From: CALLCD01 sp039817885
GTDB lineage: Bacteria; Pseudomonadota; Alphaproteobacteria; Caulobacterales; Hyphomonadaceae
Length of the DNA stretch: 64,000 nt
Direction: 5' to 3'
NCBI GenBank assembly: GCA_039817885.1
Contig: JBCBUY010000005.1
Coordinates: 12,897 to 76,896 of the forward strand
Part shown: piece by piece, positions 1 through 6,793 of the stretch
Layout: each line of letters begins with the position of its first letter
How positions within the stretch are numbered: the first letter of the stretch is position 1
Notes under the pieces: generated by a model
The model's input: the letters and a program-made list of their open reading frames with translations, nothing else
Told to the model about the DNA's origin: nothing
Databases searched by the model: none
Translations under genes and position numbers: made by a program

Positions 1-1238
1 AATTGCTGAAACTGCGGCCGGATCGGATATGTCGATGATGGAATAAGTTGCGTCATCTGGATGCCGATAAGCTCTTCCAACGGATCAACCCAGAAATAGG
101 TGGAGGCAAGCCCGCCCCAGGCAAAACTTCCCATCGATCCCGGTTGCCCGGCTTCGATCGGGTCAATCATCACGGATCCAAGAAGTCCAAATCCATTGCC
201 TTCCATCCGCGCCTCTGAAAACGTCTCGTCTCCCATGCTGAGAATCGTCTTGCCGCCCGGCAGGTGGTTTTCGGTCATATACTCAATCGTTTTCGGACTG
301 AGCAAACGGTTGCCGTCGAGCGCGCCGCCATTAAGCAGCATGCGCGCAAACCTATGGTAATCGTCTAACGTGGAAACGAGACCGCCGCCGGGATTGAGTT
401 GCACTGGCTGGGATGCATAGAGCCGCGTGCCATCCCCACCCGGATCATAGAGCACGGTTTCACCCGTCGCTGCATCCTTGGCATAACATGCGGGGAAACG
501 ATCACGCTTGTCCTCCGGCACGAAAAAGTCCGTATCCACCATACCAAGTTGATTGAAAATCCGATCCCGGAGGAATGTATCGAAGGTCTGCCCACTGACC
601 TCTTCGACAATCGCACCGAGCACATCAATGGAATGTCCGTAATTCCATCGCTCACCCGGAGAGAACACAAGTGGCGCAGCAGCGATTTTTCGAGCGGTTT
701 CTCGGATCGTATCCGACACCGCACCAATTTTCTCACGCCTGTAAATCGCGTCTACCGGGTGTTGCATCAAGAACCCATAAGTGATGCCAGATGTATGCGT
801 GAACAGATCGCGGATCGTCACCGGGCGGTCGGGCGCTTTCAATTCTGGCGCGTCTGCCGTCCCACCATCCCACACTTTGATATCGGAAAATTCCGGCAAG
901 TAACGGTGCACTTCGTGCTCCAGTCGAATGCCACCCTCTTCGAACAGCATCATCGCCGCCACACACGTAATCGGCTTGGTCATGGAATAGATCCGGAAGA
1001 TCGTATCTGTCGTGATTGGCCTATTCGTTTCCCAATCCATCACGCCCTGTGTCGAAATATGAGCAATCTCACCGCCGCGACTAAGCAATAAAGCCATATG
1101 GGGCAGCTTCTTGTTTTCGATATAAGGCTCGAAGAATTTTGGCATTTTTGCCAACCGGTCCTCTGACAGACCAAGTTCAGCAACAGGTGCGGATGTATCA
1201 GGAATAGCTAAGGCTCCATTGGCTAGTGAGATCGGCAA
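1..1238 (-). CDS. Beta-lactamase-family serine hydrolase (partial, C-terminus off the left edge)
   Basis: The reading frame stays open to the window edge, so the 3' end is missing. The translation has the class C beta-lactamase / esterase EstB layout. The nucleophile motif S-M-T-K is near residue 85 and a Y-G-H tyrosine motif follows about 100 residues later. The probable start is a TTG at 1238, which gives an N-terminus ending in ELGLSEDRLAK; an ATG 93 bases downstream is the alternative. No clear signal peptide is seen. Members of this family hydrolyse esters or amides and are often mis-called beta-lactamases, and the substrate cannot be told from sequence. It lies just downstream of an acyl-CoA dehydrogenase on the same strand and may share its transcript. 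Confidence 0.85.
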   Translation of the reverse strand, partial: MPISLANGALAIPDTSAPVAELGLSEDRLAKMPKFFEPYIENKKLPHMALLLSRGGEIAHISTQGVMDWETNRPITTDTIFRIYSMTKPITCVAAMMLFEEGGIRLEHEVHRYLPEFSDIKVWDGGTADAPELKAPDRPVTIRDLFTHTSGITYGFLMQHPVDAIYRREKIGAVSDTIRETARKIAAAPLVFSPGERWNYGHSIDVLGAIVEEVSGQTFDTFLRDRIFNQLGMVDTDFFVPEDKRDRFPACYAKDAATGETVLYDPGGDGTRLYASQPVQLNPGGGLVSTLDDYHRFARMLLNGGALDGNRLLSPKTIEYMTENHLPGGKTILSMGDETFSEARMEGNGFGLLGSVMIDPIEAGQPGSMGSFAWGGLASTYFWVDPLEELIGIQMTQLIPSSTYPIRPQFQQ

Positions 1239-1303
1239 AATGTGATGCTTTGATTTGGAACGCAGACGCCCCCTCGGTCAATGCTCCCCTCACCTATGCT
1301 GGC

Positions 1304-2470
1304 TCAAAGCTCGCCGCGCTTGGCAGCCTTCGCCAGTTCTCGCGCGATAATGATCTGCTGGATCTGCGTGGTCCCCTCATAGAGCCGGAAGATCCGCGCA
1401 TCCCGATAAAACCGCTCAATCCCATAATCAGCGACATAACCCGCACCGCCGAACACCTGTACAGCCCTGTCAGCCACGCGCCCGACCATCTCTGAGGCGA
1501 ACATTTTCGTTGAGCTTGCATACATGGTGACCGGTTCGCCAGCATCCCGCCGGCGCGCGGTTTCAAGGATCATGCACCGTGCCGCAAAGGCCTCAGCCTG
1601 ACTGTCAGCGATCATCGCCTGAATCAGCTGGTGGTCCATAATCGGCTTACCGAATTGTTTGCGCTCAAGCGCATAATTGACCATCTCTGAGATCAATCGT
1701 TCCGCCATACCCGTGCAAACAGCCGAGATATGAAGCCGGCCCTTATCAAGCACAGACATAGCAACTTTGAAGCCCTCGCCTTCACCGGCGACACGATTGT
1801 CCACCGGCACACGTGCGCCATCGAAATTCACATCGCAGATATGGGCCCCCTGTTGCCCCATCTTCTTCTCCGGCGGCCCGACTGACACACCTTCGAGCTC
1901 CCGCGGAACGATGAAAGCCGACACCCCTTTCGCCCCTGGTTTATCGGGATCCGTTCGGGCCATAACCGTGAACAGATCGGCCGTGTTGGCATTGGTGATG
2001 TAGCGCTTCGTGCCGGTGAGAACGTAGTGATCGCCCTCCTTGACGGCTTTTGTCCGGACCGAGCCTGCATCTGACCCCGCTTCCGGCTCGGTAAGCGCGA
2101 AGCTGGCAATCAAATCACCAGAGGCAATACCCGGCAGCCATTTCTGTTTCTGAGCGTCGGTCCCATGAAGAACAAGCGCCTGGGAACCAATACCAATATT
2201 CGTCCCAGCCACAGAGCGAAAGGCCGGTGACGTCCAACCAAGTTCGAAAGCAACGAGACACTCAGTCTCCATGTCGAGATCAAGGCCGCCATAGGATTCC
2301 GGAACAGCCAGTCCAAACAGACCGAGCGACTTCATCTCGCCGACTATGTCATCCGGCATCGCATCGTCATCTGCGACTTGTGCCTCAAGGGGCACGCATT
2401 TTTCGCGCACAAACCGGCGAACTGTGTCGATCAGTTGATCCCTGATCTCAATATCAAACGCCATGAGCAT
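1304..2470 (-). CDS. Acyl-CoA dehydrogenase
   Basis: This 388-aa FAD flavoprotein catalyses alpha,beta-dehydrogenation of an acyl-CoA. Its length is typical of the short- and medium-chain family. The order is an N-terminal helical domain, a middle beta domain with FALTEPEAGSDAG (FAD and substrate contacts), and a C-terminal helical domain with the FGGAGY signature. LYEGTTQIQ near the end carries the usual catalytic glutamate. The chain-length class is unassigned; an isobutyryl-, isovaleryl- or short-chain enzyme would fit with the valine-degradation genes at 55-58 kb, but that is inference. It diverges from the thioesterase at 2567 across a 96-bp gap that should hold both promoters. Confidence 0.95.
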   Translation of the reverse strand: MLMAFDIEIRDQLIDTVRRFVREKCVPLEAQVADDDAMPDDIVGEMKSLGLFGLAVPESYGGLDLDMETECLVAFELGWTSPAFRSVAGTNIGIGSQALVLHGTDAQKQKWLPGIASGDLIASFALTEPEAGSDAGSVRTKAVKEGDHYVLTGTKRYITNANTADLFTVMARTDPDKPGAKGVSAFIVPRELEGVSVGPPEKKMGQQGAHICDVNFDGARVPVDNRVAGEGEGFKVAMSVLDKGRLHISAVCTGMAERLISEMVNYALERKQFGKPIMDHQLIQAMIADSQAEAFAARCMILETARRRDAGEPVTMYASSTKMFASEMVGRVADRAVQVFGGAGYVADYGIERFYRDARIFRLYEGTTQIQQIIIARELAKAAKRGEL

Positions 2471-2566
2471 GTCTCCCTGTCGCTGGTCTCAGATCAGCTT
2501 GTGTTTCGATACTAACATCTTAGAACCGACCCAACCAATGACCAAACGAGGGGAAGTGCCGCAGCC

Positions 2567-2995
2567 ATGAAAGCAACTGAAATCACATCTGGAGATTGGG
2601 CCGGATGGAAAAACTGGCCAGAAGAACCCTTTGAGTATGAACAGGCTGGACCGTTCTATTTTCGGGTCGACGATCAGGGGCCAGTGGCCGCGTTCCGCGC
2701 TGAACACAAACATATGAACGGCGCAGGCGTCATGCATGGCGGGTGTCTGATGACGTTCGCCGATTTTGCTCTCTTCGGCATAGCCCATGAAGAAATGGGC
2801 GAGAATGCTTACGGACTGACCGTGGCTTTTACGTCAGAGTTCCTCGCGGGCCCAAAAGTTGGTGAGTACATCGAAGCGCGCGGAGAAGTCCTACGCGCAG
2901 GCGGCTCGCTCATCTTCGTTCGTGGCATTGTCACCGCCGACGGCACACCAGCGCTGAACTTCTCAGGCACAATTAAGCGGGTACGCATGAGGTAA
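2567..2995 (+). CDS. PaaI-type hotdog-fold acyl-CoA thioesterase
   Basis: This 142-aa protein has the length and pattern of the single-domain 4HBT/PaaI hotdog thioesterases. The hotdog-helix signature GAGVMHGGCLMTFADFA lies at about residues 49-65, where members place the H-G-G turn and an acidic catalytic residue. The substrate is unknown. The start ATG follows a purine-rich GGGGAAGTGCCGCAGCC stretch. It is divergent from the acyl-CoA dehydrogenase gene, which suggests a shared role in acyl-CoA turnover. Confidence 0.9.
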   Translation: MKATEITSGDWAGWKNWPEEPFEYEQAGPFYFRVDDQGPVAAFRAEHKHMNGAGVMHGGCLMTFADFALFGIAHEEMGENAYGLTVAFTSEFLAGPKVGEYIEARGEVLRAGGSLIFVRGIVTADGTPALNFSGTIKRVRMR

Positions 2996-3043
2996 GCGCT
3001 TTTACGCCGCGTCGCTGCAGAATCAGAAAAACCAAGGAAAGAA

Positions 3044-3115
3044 TGGGCGCGGCAAAGACCGATCGCGGAAAGGGAGGAAGTACGCGTCGGTCCAAAAACC
3101 CCGCTGCCGCGCCCA
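3044..3115 (-). ncRNA. Candidate structured RNA: nested hairpin with a C/U-rich loop
   Basis: An 11-bp perfect outer stem (3044-3054 with 3105-3115) encloses an inner stem of GACCGA/TCGGTC plus CGCG/CGCG (3057-3067 with 3083-3092, one bulged base). The 15-nt loop is at 3068-3082. Read on the minus strand, the loop carries CTTCCTCCCTTTC, complementary to Shine-Dalgarno sequences, as in several alphaproteobacterial trans-acting sRNAs. It lies directly downstream of the 64-aa minus-strand gene, so it could be a 3'-UTR-derived sRNA. A T-rich stretch (TTGGTTTTTC on the minus strand, about 3035-3026) follows. Transcription and direction are not shown by sequence. Confidence 0.4.
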
Positions 3116-3137
3116 AAACTGTTCTTGACGAGTGATA

Positions 3138-3332
3138 CTAAGCGGCCCGGCTGTCCTCCGCTTCCAATCGTACAATTTCAGACATGAGCCAAGTCTGGTG
3201 TCGGTCGAGACGCTCCAGCGTCTCAAGATCACTTTCCCCCCGACAGACAAGCTCCGCCTGCCAGGCATCCAAAACCCTTAGCTGATTTTTCAACCAACCA
3301 AGCATTGTCGGGTCGGTGATTGGCAAACACAT
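3138..3332 (-). CDS. Small hypothetical protein (64 aa)
   Basis: This is a 64-aa, Leu/Glu/Arg-rich, probably helical soluble protein with no recognised family. The start is supported by a good ribosome binding site, GGGAGA, about six bases before the ATG. It has a heptad-like C-terminal half (LETLERLDRHQ and later EIVRLEAED) that could form a coiled coil or dimer. It follows a possible 47-aa gene by about 20 bases and precedes the structured stretch at 3044-3115. Coding status is likely because of the RBS and composition, but function is unknown. Confidence 0.55.
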   Translation of the reverse strand: MCLPITDPTMLGWLKNQLRVLDAWQAELVCRGESDLETLERLDRHQTWLMSEIVRLEAEDSRAA

Positions 3333-3353
3333 GATTTTCTCCCGTTTTTGGAT

Positions 3354-3497
3354 CTACGCACTGCCGCCGCTCTCAAGCGTCGATTGATCAGAATTCAAAA
3401 TGAGGTTTCCGCCCGTGCCCCCCCGACCCGGACCATGATCGGTCGCGAAGATCCCGCCAAGAACCATGACATTGCCCGACAGCCGCGTCGCAGTCAT
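3354..3497 (-). CDS. Possible micro-protein (47 aa)
   Basis: A short frame starts at ATG 3497 and ends in TAG at 3354, just before the 64-aa gene on the same strand. The peptide is Gly/Ser/Thr-rich (GPGRGGTGGN in the middle) with no recognised domain, and the upstream GCGGGGAT is only a weak ribosome binding site. Its start is about 100 bases from the Fur-type box at 3597-3611, so it could be the first gene of an iron-regulated minus-strand transcript. It may equally be a chance frame. Confidence 0.25.
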   Translation of the reverse strand: MTATRLSGNVMVLGGIFATDHGPGRGGTGGNLILNSDQSTLESGGSA

Positions 3498-3921
3498 ATC
3501 CCCGCGCCAGAGTTTTTTTATTTAACATCACGCCCTCAAATTGCGATTCAGTCTCATGCTCATATTCGCTATACCCAAAAGATTTGCAAATGCAACTGAG
3601 AATAATTATCAAGAAAATAATAGATGCGGAAAACATGACGGATTGTCCAAACATGACAAACGCAAACACGGCATAGCAGACAAATGAGTGGCGTTTCGAA
3701 GCGCGCCTTCGAAAGTTCTGATTCGCTGTTGAGGCGGAGAACACATCTGTTAAGTATGCCAAGGAACGGAGGCAGAAGATTACCTTTCAATATCGCTGAT
3801 GGTTGAACTTATTGGGCTGCCAGAAACGGGGGAAGAATCGCAGAGCAAAGCGATGCATTTGGCCCCGCGGAATTGAAATTGTCTCTCAGTCACCACGCCG
3901 ACACGCTTGAAAGGACACGAA
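3498..3921. other. AT-rich intergenic control region
   Basis: These 424 bases contain no convincing gene. They are clearly more AT-rich than the flanks, especially 3515-3680, and hold the Fur-type box at 3597-3611. Two tiny plus-strand frames exist (13 codons from about 3635, 40 codons from about 3683) without good ribosome binding sites. A 9-bp palindrome-like TTTCGAAG/CTTCGAAA pair lies around 3695-3716. The region separates the minus-strand small genes from the plus-strand nickel-SOD cluster and so should carry divergent promoters. Confidence 0.5.
3597..3611. promoter_or_regulatory. Fur-type operator (7-1-7 box)
   Basis: TGAGAATAATTATCA matches the 7-1-7 Fur consensus TGATAATnATTATCA at 13 of the 14 specified positions. 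It sits inside a longer AT-rich context, GCAAATGCAAC followed by the box, resembling Fur sites upstream of iron genes. The nearest starts are the possible 47-aa gene on the minus strand (about 100 bases) and the exported peptide and sodN cluster on the plus strand (about 310 bases). Which transcript it controls is not decided by the sequence. A Nur- or Zur-type regulator could also use such a box. Confidence 0.55.
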
Positions 3922-4113
3922 ATGAAGCGAAAGATCTCAGCCGCAACCACAGCATTGTCGCTTTTGGCGGCCGCCCCTGCCTATGCGCACCACGAATACT
4001 CTTCGAATGAAGGGCTGCTATCCTTGGTTTCGGGAACACCGCTTGCAGTCTTGGCGCTCGGCTTGACGGCCTTCGTCGCAGTCCGACTGCTCGCCCGTCG
4101 AAGCTCCCGCTAA
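3922..4113 (+). CDS. Small exported membrane protein with mature N-terminal HHE
   Basis: This is a 63-aa protein. The ATG at 3922 is chosen because AAAGGA lies six bases upstream; an in-frame TTG at 3907 is less likely. Residues 1-22 form a signal peptide ending A-Y-A, so the mature protein would begin His-His-Glu. One transmembrane helix (about residues 36-57) is followed by a basic tail LLARRSSR, which predicts a periplasmic N-terminus. It lies 55 bases upstream of sodN on the same strand. An exposed His-His-Glu terminus next to a nickel enzyme suggests metal binding or nickel entry, but no known nickel-transport family is recognised. Confidence 0.65.
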   Translation: MKRKISAATTALSLLAAAPAYAHHEYSSNEGLLSLVSGTPLAVLALGLTAFVAVRLLARRSSR

Positions 4114-4168
4114 TCCTAGGAACATCGACCGGCGTTCGCGCTCGGTCACCATAGAAACGAGTTAAAAC

Positions 4169-4672
4169 ATGATCCACTCCACTTTAAGACTATTTGATCG
4201 TGCCGGCCTGATCGACCAAGCATCTGCGCATTGCGACATCCCCTGCGGCATCTACGATCCAGGCCCAGCTCTGATTGCGGCCGTAACCGTTGTTCGTCTG
4301 ATGGACATCGCCCACGAGAAGAAAGGCTCCACTGAAGACCCCGCCGCCCTCGCCAATTTCCTCGGCCGCTGCACTTTCCGTAAGGAAGAAGAAGCGGAGA
4401 AAGTGAAGCACGAAGTGCGCATCATTTGGGGTGACTATTTCAAAGGGCAGCTTCTTGAAGATCATCCGCACGTCCATGGATTGGTTCATTCGATCATGAT
4501 GAAGGCCAGCGCTTGCAAACAGGATGTCCACAAAGAGGACGCCCTCGCCCTTGTTGATCTCGTCAATGAATTTGCTGAGCTGTTCTGGAAAACCAAGGGC
4601 ATCGAAACGGTGCGGCGGACTTGCCCATATGCGCCGAAACTTCCCGTCGTCTATCCGGTGTTGACCGAGTAA
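4169..4672 (+). CDS. sodN: Nickel-containing superoxide dismutase precursor
   Basis: This 167-aa protein dismutes superoxide using nickel. The decisive feature is the nickel hook at residues 21-29, HCDIPCGIY, matching H-C-x-x-P-C-x-x-Y. After removal of a 20-residue leader, His1, Cys2 and Cys6 would bind nickel and Tyr9 would gate the site. The rest is the helical bundle expected of the family. sodX starts one base after the stop codon, as in known sodN-sodX pairs. Nickel SOD is typical of actinobacteria and cyanobacteria and patchy in proteobacteria, so horizontal origin is possible. The leader is not a Sec signal, so the enzyme is expected to be cytoplasmic. Confidence 0.95.
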   Translation: MIHSTLRLFDRAGLIDQASAHCDIPCGIYDPGPALIAAVTVVRLMDIAHEKKGSTEDPAALANFLGRCTFRKEEEAEKVKHEVRIIWGDYFKGQLLEDHPHVHGLVHSIMMKASACKQDVHKEDALALVDLVNEFAELFWKTKGIETVRRTCPYAPKLPVVYPVLTE

Positions 4673-4673
4673 A

Positions 4674-4994
4674 ATGCTGGGGTGGCGCATCATACGTGTC
4701 AGCGGACGAAGTATGGAACCGGATCTTCCTTCCGGCACCTACGCCCTCGTCCGCCGCCACCCCCAATATAAGACGGGCGACACGGTACTGGCCGATCACC
4801 CCAGATACGGACGCATCGTTAAGCGGATTGTGGGCACCGAAGCGACCGGCTTTCGCCTTGCCGGGATTAACCCGGCTTCGGTCTCTTCCCATGACTTGGG
4901 AGCACTCCCGCCAGACAGAATTCTTGGCAAACTCGTCTGGACCGTGCGTCCACCGACATCAAGCACAGCCTCGGCCCCACAGGAGGTTTCCTGA
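4674..4994 (+). CDS. sodX: Nickel superoxide dismutase maturation protease (S24/S26-like)
   Basis: This 106-aa protein resembles signal-peptidase-type Ser/Lys peptidases. The nucleophile is Ser13 in VSGRSMEPDL and the general base is Lys50 in GRIVKRIVG. It is short and has no transmembrane anchor, as expected for SodX, which removes the SodN leader to expose the nickel-binding His1. It starts one base after the sodN stop and overlaps the next gene by one base (TGATG), so the three genes form one translational unit. Confidence 0.93.
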   Translation: MLGWRIIRVSGRSMEPDLPSGTYALVRRHPQYKTGDTVLADHPRYGRIVKRIVGTEATGFRLAGINPASVSSHDLGALPPDRILGKLVWTVRPPTSSTASAPQEVS

Positions 4995-5323
4995 TGTTCA
5001 TTGCGATGAACAGATTTAAGATCACGCCTGGCCAGGAGGAAGCCTTCGAAACCGTCTGGAGAACGCGAGACAGTCATCTCGACGGGGTCCCAGGCTTCGT
5101 CGAGTTTCGCCTCCTGAAGGGACCGGAAAACGAAGACCACACTCTTTATGTGTCGCACACAATTTGGGCGTCAAAATCAGATTTTGAGGCTTGGACGAAG
5201 TCCGAAGCCTTTCGTCTCGCGCACCAGGGCGTGGGAGACAATCGAGGCATGTATCTCGGTCACCCGAGTTTCGAAGGCTTTGAGTCAACACAAGAGATTG
5301 TCGGCTCAAAAGTCAGCGCGTGA
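4994..5323 (+). CDS. IsdG/antibiotic-biosynthesis-monooxygenase-fold haem-degrading enzyme
   Basis: This 109-aa protein has the dimeric alpha-beta barrel (ABM) fold pattern. The three residues that define IsdG-type haem oxygenases are present at matching positions: Asn6, Trp67 and His77. The likely role is to open haem and release iron in the cytoplasm. A strong ribosome binding site, AGGAGGT, precedes the ATG, which overlaps the sodX stop. Linkage to sodN-sodX suggests a shared response, possibly iron shortage or oxidative stress. Not every ABM protein degrades haem, so the activity is predicted rather than shown. Confidence 0.8.
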   Translation: MFIAMNRFKITPGQEEAFETVWRTRDSHLDGVPGFVEFRLLKGPENEDHTLYVSHTIWASKSDFEAWTKSEAFRLAHQGVGDNRGMYLGHPSFEGFESTQEIVGSKVSA

Positions 5324-5415
5324 TGTGATCCGACGATCCGTATTTCAGAGACTGCCTCGCCAATTGCAAAACGCAGAGCCAAGGTTGGCGCAAATAGAGT
5401 GCTGGCAATTTGCCC

Positions 5416-6690
5416 TCACATTCGCTCCGGAATCTCCACCATCATCTTCGTATAGCCTTTCACGAACACTGACGGCGTCCGCTCGGGCGCTTCGAGAACA
5501 TTGATACTCGGGAAACGCTTCAGGATCTCTTCCCACAGAACGCGGATCTGCATCTCAGCAAGCCGGTTGCCGACGCAGCGGTGGATGCCAAATCCGAAAG
5601 CAATATGACGGCGTGCGTTCGGCCGGTCGGCGATCAGTCGATCTGCATCATCGAAGAGAGCTTTGTCACGATTGCCGGAGACATACCACATGACAACCTT
5701 GTCGCCCTCTTTGATCTGCTGACCACCAAGCTCAACGTCGCGAAGCGCCGTCCGGCGCATATGAGCAAGCGGCGTCTGCCAGCGGATAACTTCTGAGGTG
5801 AAGTTCGGAACGAGATCAGGTGCCGCATCGAGTTTTGCACGCTCTTCAGGCCAGATATCGGTCGCCAAGACAGAGGCCGTCATCGAATTCCGCGTCGTGT
5901 CATTGCCGCCCACAATGAGCAACAGAATGTTTCCCAGGAATTCAGGACCAGCGAGATCTTTGGTTTCTTCGCCATGGGTCAACATGGAGATGAGGTTTGG
6001 CGCGGGAGGTGCTGCGGCGGCTTTCTCTCGCAAGCCATTAAAGTACTGGAGACACTCCATAAGCTCCATCCGCCACTGCGCCTCACTTTCGCAAATGTCC
6101 GGATTGTTCCGCCCCGTCGTCACGTCAGACCACCGCGTCAGCTTCGCGCGCTCCTCGAACGGAAAACCGAACAAGGTTGCCAACATCATCGTCGTCAACT
6201 CGACCGAGACGAGCTTCACCCAATCGAACGGCTCGCCAATCGGCAAACGATCCAAAACATATTGCGTCCGCTCCCGGATGAGCGGCTCGTATCCCATCAG
6301 GGCTTGTGGGCTGACAGCGGGTTGCACCGTCTTTCGCTGCACATCATGACGCGGCGGATCCATGGCGATAAACATGGGAAGTGGAAAATCTGGTGGCGCA
6401 TTCGCGACCAAAATACCGCCATGCTCATGGCTTGACGAAAAATCTTGATGATTGGTGTCGACCTGCATGATCATCTCATGGGTCGAAACAGACCAATACC
6501 GTCCAAACTGGGAATTCTCGGTCACTGTCTGGTGCACGGGCGCATCTCGCCGCAACCGCTCAAAATAGGGCCACATCACATCTTGCTGGAAGAGACTGGG
6601 CTGTGCCGGGTGAAACTCGCTCAATGGCATGGAGAATGCCCGTTCCCGATGCTCGTCGATGGACGCCGATAGGAGTGTATCTGCTGGCAT
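5416..6690 (-). CDS. Cytochrome P450 of the CYP153 alkane hydroxylase family
   Basis: This 424-aa soluble P450 inserts oxygen at the terminal carbon of medium-chain alkanes or fatty acids. It contains the I-helix VGGNDTTRNSM and the haem-ligand loop FGFGIHRCVGNRLAE with the cysteine thiolate. It also has CYP153 hallmarks such as LPMFIAMDPPRHDVQRK and SHMRR-like AHMRRTALRD. CYP153 enzymes need a ferredoxin and ferredoxin reductase, and neither is adjacent. A palindrome at 6743-6758 lies about 55 bases before the start and may be its operator. It is transcribed in the same direction as gor, 103 bases downstream of it. Confidence 0.93.
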   Translation of the reverse strand: MPADTLLSASIDEHRERAFSMPLSEFHPAQPSLFQQDVMWPYFERLRRDAPVHQTVTENSQFGRYWSVSTHEMIMQVDTNHQDFSSSHEHGGILVANAPPDFPLPMFIAMDPPRHDVQRKTVQPAVSPQALMGYEPLIRERTQYVLDRLPIGEPFDWVKLVSVELTTMMLATLFGFPFEERAKLTRWSDVTTGRNNPDICESEAQWRMELMECLQYFNGLREKAAAAPPAPNLISMLTHGEETKDLAGPEFLGNILLLIVGGNDTTRNSMTASVLATDIWPEERAKLDAAPDLVPNFTSEVIRWQTPLAHMRRTALRDVELGGQQIKEGDKVVMWYVSGNRDKALFDDADRLIADRPNARRHIAFGFGIHRCVGNRLAEMQIRVLWEEILKRFPSINVLEAPERTPSVFVKGYTKMMVEIPERM

Positions 6691-6742
6691 GGGGATATTG
6701 AACCTTCCCTTTTGCTGGGAAAGCGTAGGGTGTTACTATCGA

Positions 6743-6758
6743 AGTTTCAATAGAAACT
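6743..6758. promoter_or_regulatory. Palindromic operator candidate upstream of CYP153
   Basis: AGTTTC-AATA-GAAACT is a perfect inverted repeat with a 4-base spacer. It lies 53-68 bases upstream of the CYP153 ATG, where a TetR- or AraC-type regulator would bind. No regulator gene is adjacent. Confidence 0.4.
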
Positions 6759-6771
6759 CGGATCTTCCCAT

Positions 6772-6787
6772 ACGCGCTTAAGCGCGT
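6772..6787. repeat. Perfect 16-bp palindrome after gor
   Basis: ACGCGCTTAAGCGCGT is self-complementary and lies a few bases past the gor stop. It has no following T-run, so it is either a weak terminator/mRNA-end hairpin or a protein site, not a textbook intrinsic terminator. Confidence 0.35.
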
Positions 6788-6793
6788 GGTGGA

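Noticed and set aside
399..1091. 230-codon plus-strand frame
   Set aside because: It is the shadow of the serine hydrolase gene on the minus strand, which has clear catalytic motifs.
3388..3762. 124-codon minus-strand frame with a hydrophobic middle
   Set aside because: It runs through the AT-rich control region and the Fur-type box, has no ribosome binding site, and its end looks out of frame with the possible micro-protein.
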